9,964 nucleotides of DNA from DATLXH01 sp035576005 (lineage in GTDB: Bacteria > Acidobacteriota > Thermoanaerobaculia > Gp7-AA8), in NCBI GenBank assembly GCA_035576005.1, contig DATLXH010000197.1, positions 1 to 9,964 of the forward strand. The letters are read 5' to 3'. Position numbers and translations under genes: made by a program. The notes beneath the pieces are model-generated. The model did not search any database and was not told where the DNA came from. It worked only from the letters and a program-made list of their open reading frames with translations. This document shows positions 5,405 to 9,964 of this stretch, one piece after another (position 1 is the stretch's first letter; every line of letters starts with the position of its first letter).

Positions 5405-5430
5405 TGTATCGCGTACCGATACGCGATACA
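5405..5430 (+). promoter_or_regulatory. higBA operator (perfect inverted repeat)
   Basis: TGTATCGCGTA (5405-5415) and TACGCGATACA (5420-5430) are perfect 11-bp arms around CCGA, ending seven bases before the toxin start. A TTGATA at 5398-5403 may be the -35 of the operon, though no well-spaced -10 is obvious. Antitoxins of this class repress their own operon by binding such a palindrome, so this is the probable HigA operator. Confidence 0.7.
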
Positions 5431-5437
5431 TAGAGCC

Positions 5438-5716
5438 GTGATAATTGGATTTCGCCACAAGGGTCTCGAAGCCTTCTACACCACCGGCACGACGCGAGGC
5501 GTTCAGGCTGACCATGTGAAGAAACTCCGAAATATCCTAGGCTTGTTGGATGTCGCAGCAGGGTCGGCCGACATGAACATACCGTCCTTCAAGCTCCACC
5601 CGCTTAAGGGCGATCTGAAAGGTCACTGGTCGGTTTGGGTCAACGGCAACTGGCGCGTCACCTTCCGCTTCGTAGGGGCAGATGCCGAGCTGGTTGATTA
5701 TCAGGACTATCATTGA
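5438..5716 (+). CDS. higB: HigB-type toxin, RelE/ParE superfamily mRNA interferase
   Basis: 92 residues with a GTG start at 5438; the canonical opening MI..FRHKGLEAFY supports it. The pattern FRHKGLEAFYTTGTTRGVQA, then FKLHPLKGDLKGHWSVWVNG, then NWRVTFRF and LVDYQDYH is that of the HigB/plasmid-maintenance killer family, which cleaves mRNA on the ribosome. The length is usual for the family. The antitoxin gene follows after 4 bp, giving the toxin-first order typical of higBA. A palindromic operator lies directly upstream. The pair should favour plasmid retention by killing or arresting cells that lose it. Confidence 0.95.
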   Translation: MIIGFRHKGLEAFYTTGTTRGVQADHVKKLRNILGLLDVAAGSADMNIPSFKLHPLKGDLKGHWSVWVNGNWRVTFRFVGADAELVDYQDYH

Positions 5717-5720
5717 GGCC

Positions 5721-6011
5721 ATGACGATGATGCATAATCCCCCCCACCCCGGCGAACTGCTCCGTGAAGAAGTAGTCGCGGCATTGAGCTTGTCAGTTAC
5801 CGAGGCTGCCAACCGGCTCGCTATGTCGCGGGTAGCTCTGTCGCGTGTGTTGAACGGCAAAGCAGGCATCAGCCCTGATCTGGCGTTGCGGCTCGAACAG
5901 GCTGGGGTAAGCAGCGCACGAGCATGGTTGGCTATGCAGGCGAACCATGATCTTTGGTGCGCGCGCCAGCATGTACAGCCACCTGTACGTTTGTTGCAGG
6001 ATGCCGCCTGA
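5721..6011 (+). CDS. higA: HigA-type antitoxin, Xre-family HTH
   Basis: 96 residues from the ATG at 5721 (MTMMHNPPHPGELLREEVVA); alternative ATGs lie at 5727 and 5730, and GAGG at 5715-5718 fits 5727 best. The HPGE.LREE opening and the helix-turn-helix VTEAANRLAMSRVALSRVLN, then GKAGISPDLALRLEQA, define the HigA/VapI antitoxin family. The helix-turn-helix should bind the palindrome at 5405-5430, and the protein neutralises HigB by complex formation. A longer open frame upstream to 5682 overlaps the toxin and lacks family residues, so it was not used. Confidence 0.94.
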   Translation: MTMMHNPPHPGELLREEVVAALSLSVTEAANRLAMSRVALSRVLNGKAGISPDLALRLEQAGVSSARAWLAMQANHDLWCARQHVQPPVRLLQDAA

Positions 6012-6069
6012 CAACAGGCTCATTGCGGTTGAGAACGACAATTTCGTTATCGCCCAACCCGGCCATTCT

Positions 6070-6097
6070 TGATGTAAAAATCAAGAGTTTTGCATCA
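6070..6097 (-). repeat. 28-bp dyad, putative recombinase crossover site (copy B, inverted)
   Basis: Arms TGATGTAAAA (6070-6079) and TTTTGCATCA (6088-6097) flank ATCAAGAG. Read on the minus strand it matches copy A at 2166-2193 in 25 of 28 positions. No accessory half-sites are seen around it. Overlapping it, CTTGAT (6068-6073) and ATCAAG (6080-6085) could form a weak hairpin followed by AGTTTT after higBA. It lies in a 217-bp AT-rich gap without genes. Confidence 0.65.
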
Positions 6098-6228
6098 GGG
6101 CTTGTTCTCTAATTGCTAGTAAGTTCGACCCTCGACGGCCATGATAAGCGGTTCATCAGAATTTTGAGCAAATCCCCGCGACACTAACCAAGACGAACTT
6201 AATAGATTTAGATTACGTAAAAAATACG

Positions 6229-7020
6229 TCAAACCTTTTTAACATTAGAAAGTGACTTGTATCCCAAACCGTGAACAGTTTCTATTATGACTATGTCATC
6301 ATAACTCGCTAGCTTCTTTCTCAGCCTAGCAATCAACACGTCTACTGTTCGCGGTTTCTCAATCCCGTTGTTGTCTGTTTTTAGCTCTATTAACGTTTCG
6401 CGATCTTTAACAACCCCGGGATCTTCCAACAAACAACTTAAGATAACATATTCAGCATTGGTTATAGAAACTCTGACGCCAGATGGGGAAAATAATCGCC
6501 TATGTTCAGAATCCAATAGCCACCCTGCAAAGAAGAATCCCTTATGTAATGAATCAACGAAATTTGATTCAGGTTTTCTCTCATGTCTGGTGGCTTCACT
6601 AAAGCGACGCCTCATGATAGCCCGGGTTCTGGCAATAACCTCTCGGGGATTGCACAATGTGTTGAAAACATCATCGGCGCCCAGTTCAAGCGCTACTATT
6701 CGATCTACCTCCGTTTCAATTTCCGTACGAACTAATATTCCTGGAGAATGCGCTAAGGAGCTAAGCCACCGAATAAAGGCTAACCCATCAGCATCCGGTA
6801 ACATAGCGTCGACTATTACAACGTCATAGGCTGCTGTTGAAAACAGTCGCTCGCCTTCGAGTGCTGTGGCAACATGATGCACCTTGAAAGAGTGGTATAA
6901 AAGAAGATTGTACAGCGCATCCGGCTGCTCTCTCCCTATTAACAGCACGCTCGTATTTTTTTTAATTTGTGCAGATTCGAATGGTGATGGAGCGCTCGAT
7001 CGCGGCATGTCATTAGGCAT
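6229..7020 (-). CDS. Orphan OmpR/PhoB-type response regulator with degenerate receiver
   Basis: 263 residues. The receiver domain (about 22-140) keeps the phospho-acceptor position Asp71 in YDVVIVDAMLPDADG and Thr99, but the usual acidic pair after the first strand is replaced (VLLIGREQ, residues 25-32). The invariant Lys-Pro of GADDYxxKPF reads GADDVFNTLC, with Thr121-Leu122 in their place. The C-terminal winged helix (about 163-257) is intact: GWLLDSEHRRLFSPSGVRVS, TNAEYVILSCLLEDPGVV, RTVDVLIARLRKKL, ETVHGLGYKS. It probably binds DNA without normal phosphorylation control. No histidine kinase is present. The gene is clearly more AT-rich than its neighbours, suggesting separate acquisition. 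The start at 7020 is uncertain (next ATG 7008); TTGGAA and TAAAGT spaced 17 bp at 7053-7058 and 7030-7035 may be its promoter. Confidence 0.9.
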   Translation of the reverse strand: MPNDMPRSSAPSPFESAQIKKNTSVLLIGREQPDALYNLLLYHSFKVHHVATALEGERLFSTAAYDVVIVDAMLPDADGLAFIRWLSSLAHSPGILVRTEIETEVDRIVALELGADDVFNTLCNPREVIARTRAIMRRRFSEATRHERKPESNFVDSLHKGFFFAGWLLDSEHRRLFSPSGVRVSITNAEYVILSCLLEDPGVVKDRETLIELKTDNNGIEKPRTVDVLIARLRKKLASYDDIVIIETVHGLGYKSLSNVKKV

Positions 7021-7056
7021 GGACCGCTGACTTTAAAGCCATTTTGGCAACCTTCC

Positions 7057-7090
7057 AAAAAAAAGGGGCGGCGGTATCAACCGCCGCCCC
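7057..7090 (-). terminator. Rho-independent terminator of the receptor gene
   Basis: On the minus strand a perfect 11-bp GC-rich stem (GGGGCGGCGGT with ACCGCCGCCCC, 7065-7075 and 7080-7090) closes a 4-nt loop and is followed by eight T (7064-7057). It stands 23 bp after the receptor stop codon. It should separate receptor transcription from the response regulator downstream. Confidence 0.93.
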
Positions 7091-7113
7091 AAACATCGGT
7101 CGTCAAAAGTTTA

Positions 7114-9964
7114 TTACATATCGATGGTCAGGCCAACGAAGATGTAGCGACCGATAGCATCGTAGATGCCTGGGTAGGTGTTCCCATTGCCGAACGAACC
7201 GATCGGCGATGCCGTCGCGCTGAGGATCGGCGGGGTCTTGTCGAGGATGTTGTTCGCGCCGAGGCGGAAGGTGAACTTGTCCTCGACCCGAACCGTTGCG
7301 GCAAGATCAAAGTAGCTTTGTGCATTCACACGAGCATCCTTGACGTAGAACGGAGCTGCCAGATCGCTGTCGCTGCTGGTACGCTCGAACTTCGTCGCCG
7401 ACAGGTAACGCCAGTTGCCCGAAAGGCCGATGCCGTTTGGTGTGGTCAGCGAGATGCGCGCCTGGTGACGCCACTTGGACATCGGATAACCGCACTGTGC
7501 GCCATACAGGCCGGCACAATCGAACTTTGCTCCGGCCTTGTCGGACGTGAGCTTGTCGACATACGTGCCGTTGAACGAAAGGCCGATCGTGCCGATGCTG
7601 TCCGAGCGGTAGGTGTAGCCTGCCGACGTCTCGATGCCCTGCGTCGTCAGCGTCCCTGCGTTGACGTTGGTATCGACGATGAAGCCATTGGTTCCCTGGA
7701 ACAGCGTGCCGTTCGCATCGCGATTGATAGCACTGCAGAACTGCTGGTCACCGGTGGCGATGCACTGTGCAATGATCGTATCCGCGCCGATGACGCCGAT
7801 CCGGTCCTTCAGCTTGATACGGAAGCCATCGACCGACAGGTTGAAGCCCGGCAGGAACGACGGACGCAGGATCACGCCAGCAGTAAACGTATCGGCCTTT
7901 TCCGGCTTCAGGTTCGGATTGCCACCGACCAGACCGTTATACTGCTCCGACGGGTTGTCCTGCACCAGACCGAAACGGCTGACTGGTACGCCGGCAAGGG
8001 CACATTGTGCAGCGGTATTGCCGTTGACCAAGCCGCCGACTGCGAGGCCGGCACAAGGATCGGTCGCTCCGTCGATTTGTACCGACTGCGTTGCGAACAA
8101 TTCCTGCGTGTTCGGGGCGCGAACCGCACGGTTGTAGCCGCCGCGGAAGCGGATGTCGGAGATCGGCGCCCAAACCAGCTCCCCCTTATACGAGTGGGCC
8201 GACCCTGCCGTGCTGTAGCTCGAGTAGCGATAGCCGCCATTTACCGTCAGTTCGTTGAAGAATGGGCGACCGCTAACGAGCGGCACCTGCAATTCGCCGA
8301 ACGCTTCCTTAACGTCGTAGCTGCCTCGGATCGGCAACGTCGCACCGCCCTGGCCGGCAAGGTCGCCGCTCAGGAAGGCGTTGTCGACTTCCAGATTGAG
8401 TGATTCCTTGCGGTACTCGCCACCGACGTTCAGGGCGATGCCCTCGCTGGCGAACGGCGACTGGACGCCGTATTCAGCGCCCCTGAAGGTAACCGACGCG
8501 TTGACCACCTTCTCCTTGTTCTCGCCCGACTGGAAGCCCGGAGTCTGAACGTAGCCCAAAGCCGTGGGCGTGATCCCAGCCGCACCAAAGATGTTGAGCG
8601 GGACACAGCTAGGATCGGTACCATCAACGACCGAACGGCAGACCGCTTGGCCGAGCGTCGCCGAACCCGGACGCGTGTCTCTGATTGCGTCGAGTGCGCG
8701 TGTGGTACGCGAGACAGAAAACTCATTGCGGTAAATCTGATTAAATACAGTGCTGCCGAACTGGCCGTACGCCTCGTACGAGACACCCTTGGCGATGTCA
8801 CCGCGAGCACCCGCTACGAAACGGTACTGTGTGTGACGAAGATCGGCCTGACGACCACCGCCTTCAACGTTGCGGCGACCGATCGTGACGTTTGCCTGCT
8901 GATACTGCGTACCGTCCGGGTTGGTCAGATTAACGACGTTCCCGTTCGCGTCCCGAACCAGGTTGGTGTTACGAAAGAAAGTCGCTTGCTGTGCTGCCGA
9001 GAGGAACGGATTGTTGCTGTTCAGAACCGTAGTGTTGCTGAAATCGCCCGACGGCGCGATCTGCGCGACCGAACGATCGTCCATGAACATGAACTCGGCA
9101 TAGGGCTTGAACGCGCTGCTAACTTCGTAATTCGCAAGGAAGCCGGCGGTATAGCGCGTATCCGGACGCTGATAGTAGTTGAGCGGATTAGCGTTGTAGA
9201 GCGTCCGACCTGCGACGAGATTGCCCGCACCGTTCAACGTGTACTGCTGCGGCAGACCGCTCGGCAGGTTGTTGACGACTGCGTCACCAAGCGAGAAGTT
9301 TGCAGGAAATGCCGTCGGTGAACCGCCGCAAACATAATCGTTCCCCGCGCCACGGGGAGTGTTCAAGCCGCACGAGCTATAGTCGCGCGAACCCTGGGTG
9401 ATCGCGCCAATCTTGCGGTAGCCACCATAGCCGACGACATGGCCACGACCATCGCTGGTCCCCGCACCTACCTTAAAATTAATGTCAAACTGCGTTCCGT
9501 CGAACGCCTGACCGGTCGGGGCCGGATATCCGGCAGCCGTGTTCAACGCCTTGAAGCGGTCGCTACGGTTGTTGTGATTGTAGATACCACCCGACGCATC
9601 GACACTGAAACCCTCATAATCGGTATCGAGCACAAAGTTTACAACGCCGCCGATGGCGTCGGAACCATAGACCGAGCCAGCGCCGCCGGTCAGCACGTCG
9701 ACGCGCTTGAGCAGCGAAGCTGGGATCATGTTAACGTCGGCAGCGGCGCTCGCGGTGGCGCCTGATGACGGGTTGCCCGGCATCAGGCGACGGCCGTTGA
9801 TCAGCACTAGCGTGCGCGATTCACCCAGGTTGCGAAGGTTGATCGTCGCGGTACCGGTCGAACCGTTCGACACCGACGAGGTCTGTGTCGCGAACGACGA
9901 CGGCAGGCTGTTTAGCACGTCTTCGATACGCGTTGCGCCGCGCAGCTTGATCTCTGCGGCATTC
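7114..9964 (-). CDS. TonB-dependent receptor, plug and beta-barrel part (start at 419 across the junction)
   Basis: Outer-membrane active transporter: it binds a substrate outside the cell and imports it with energy from TonB-ExbBD acting on the TonB box. With the part at 1-419 it totals 1042 residues. Plug-domain motifs are plain: INLRNLGESRTLVLINGRR near residues 133-152 and LKRVDVLTGGAGSVYGSDAIGG near 178-199. The barrel carries the family motif NPNLKPEKADTF near residue 775 and several paired Cys (for example CGLNTPRGAGNDYVC). It ends in YIFVGLTIDM, so the last residue is Met rather than the usual Phe. Length fits the large sphingomonad receptors. No SusD-like, lipoprotein or hydrolase gene neighbours it, so the substrate cannot be read from context. 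A strong terminator follows at 7057-7090, and the response regulator lies beyond it on the same strand. The gene takes nearly a third of the circle. Confidence 0.95.
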   Translation of the reverse strand, partial: NAAEIKLRGATRIEDVLNSLPSSFATQTSSVSNGSTGTATINLRNLGESRTLVLINGRRLMPGNPSSGATASAAADVNMIPASLLKRVDVLTGGAGSVYGSDAIGGVVNFVLDTDYEGFSVDASGGIYNHNNRSDRFKALNTAAGYPAPTGQAFDGTQFDINFKVGAGTSDGRGHVVGYGGYRKIGAITQGSRDYSSCGLNTPRGAGNDYVCGGSPTAFPANFSLGDAVVNNLPSGLPQQYTLNGAGNLVAGRTLYNANPLNYYQRPDTRYTAGFLANYEVSSAFKPYAEFMFMDDRSVAQIAPSGDFSNTTVLNSNNPFLSAAQQATFFRNTNLVRDANGNVVNLTNPDGTQYQQANVTIGRRNVEGGGRQADLRHTQYRFVAGARGDIAKGVSYEAYGQFGSTVFNQIYRNEFSVSRTTRALDAIRDTRPGSATLGQAVCRSVVDGTDPSCVPLNIFGAAGITPTALGYVQTPGFQSGENKEKVVNASVTFRGAEYGVQSPFASEGIALNVGGEYRKESLNLEVDNAFLSGDLAGQGGATLPIRGSYDVKEAFGELQVPLVSGRPFFNELTVNGGYRYSSYSTAGSAHSYKGELVWAPISDIRFRGGYNRAVRAPNTQELFATQSVQIDGATDPCAGLAVGGLVNGNTAAQCALAGVPVSRFGLVQDNPSEQYNGLVGGNPNLKPEKADTFTAGVILRPSFLPGFNLSVDGFRIKLKDRIGVIGADTIIAQCIATGDQQFCSAINRDANGTLFQGTNGFIVDTNVNAGTLTTQGIETSAGYTYRSDSIGTIGLSFNGTYVDKLTSDKAGAKFDCAGLYGAQCGYPMSKWRHQARISLTTPNGIGLSGNWRYLSATKFERTSSDSDLAAPFYVKDARVNAQSYFDLAATVRVEDKFTFRLGANNILDKTPPILSATASPIGSFGNGNTYPGIYDAIGRYIFVGLTIDM
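9824..9964. repeat. Terminal direct repeat, right copy (circular contig overlap)
   Basis: This is the exact second copy of bases 1-141. Removing it and joining 9823 to 1 gives one uninterrupted receptor gene. It should not be counted as separate sequence. Confidence 0.93.

Noticed and set aside
7318..8403. Long plus-strand open frame (361 codons) opposite the receptor gene
   Set aside because: It is an antisense shadow of a GC-rich gene, Arg/Ala/Val-rich without domain motifs; the minus strand carries unmistakable receptor motifs. The same applies to 8647-9321 and other antisense frames.

Overview
The window is most likely one complete small circular plasmid, opened at an arbitrary point. 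Bases 1-141 are repeated exactly at 9824-9964, and the TonB-dependent receptor gene running off the left edge continues in frame from the right edge. The unique circle would be 9823 bp. The organism is probably a sphingomonad (order Sphingomonadales, Alphaproteobacteria). The receptor has the sphingomonad-style DIVVTGSRI TonB box and an NLRNLG..RTLVLINGRR plug, the replication initiator is an RPA-type RepA, and most genes are GC-rich. I see no relaxase or conjugation gene.

Layout. (1) Cargo arc, 6098 through the junction to 2165: an orphan OmpR-type response regulator with a degenerate receiver (6229-7020, minus); a 1042-residue TonB-dependent receptor (minus, 7114 to the junction, then 1-419) ended by a strong terminator; a divergent small exported protein with a CxxL..RLACFD motif (689-1213, plus); a gene-poor stretch with a nested dyad (1214-1548); and a small serine recombinase (1549-2103, minus) with res-like half-sites at its start. 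(2) Replicon arc, 2194-6069: a 5'-truncated reading frame (2197-2487); an iteron origin (2747-2865) running into repA (2847-3929, plus); a partition operon of a ParA ATPase and a ribbon-helix-helix protein (minus, 4819 to 3958); gene remnants including a DUF2442 C-terminus; a 68-residue hypothetical gene; and a higBA toxin-antitoxin pair (5438-6011, plus).

The two arcs meet at two nearly identical 28-bp dyads (2166-2193 and 6070-6097) in opposite orientation, one beside the recombinase gene. This suggests that a replication and stability cassette was joined to an uptake and regulation cassette by site-specific recombination. The partition locus looks like TP228 ParF/ParG: ACTC/GAGT boxes in a strict 8-bp register cover the parA promoter and the 3' end of the operon.

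Working together, RepA and its iterons replicate the plasmid, ParA and the RHH protein segregate it, HigBA penalises loss, and the recombinase could resolve multimers or exchange cassettes. The payload is outer-membrane uptake (substrate unknown), possibly controlled by the atypical regulator next door.
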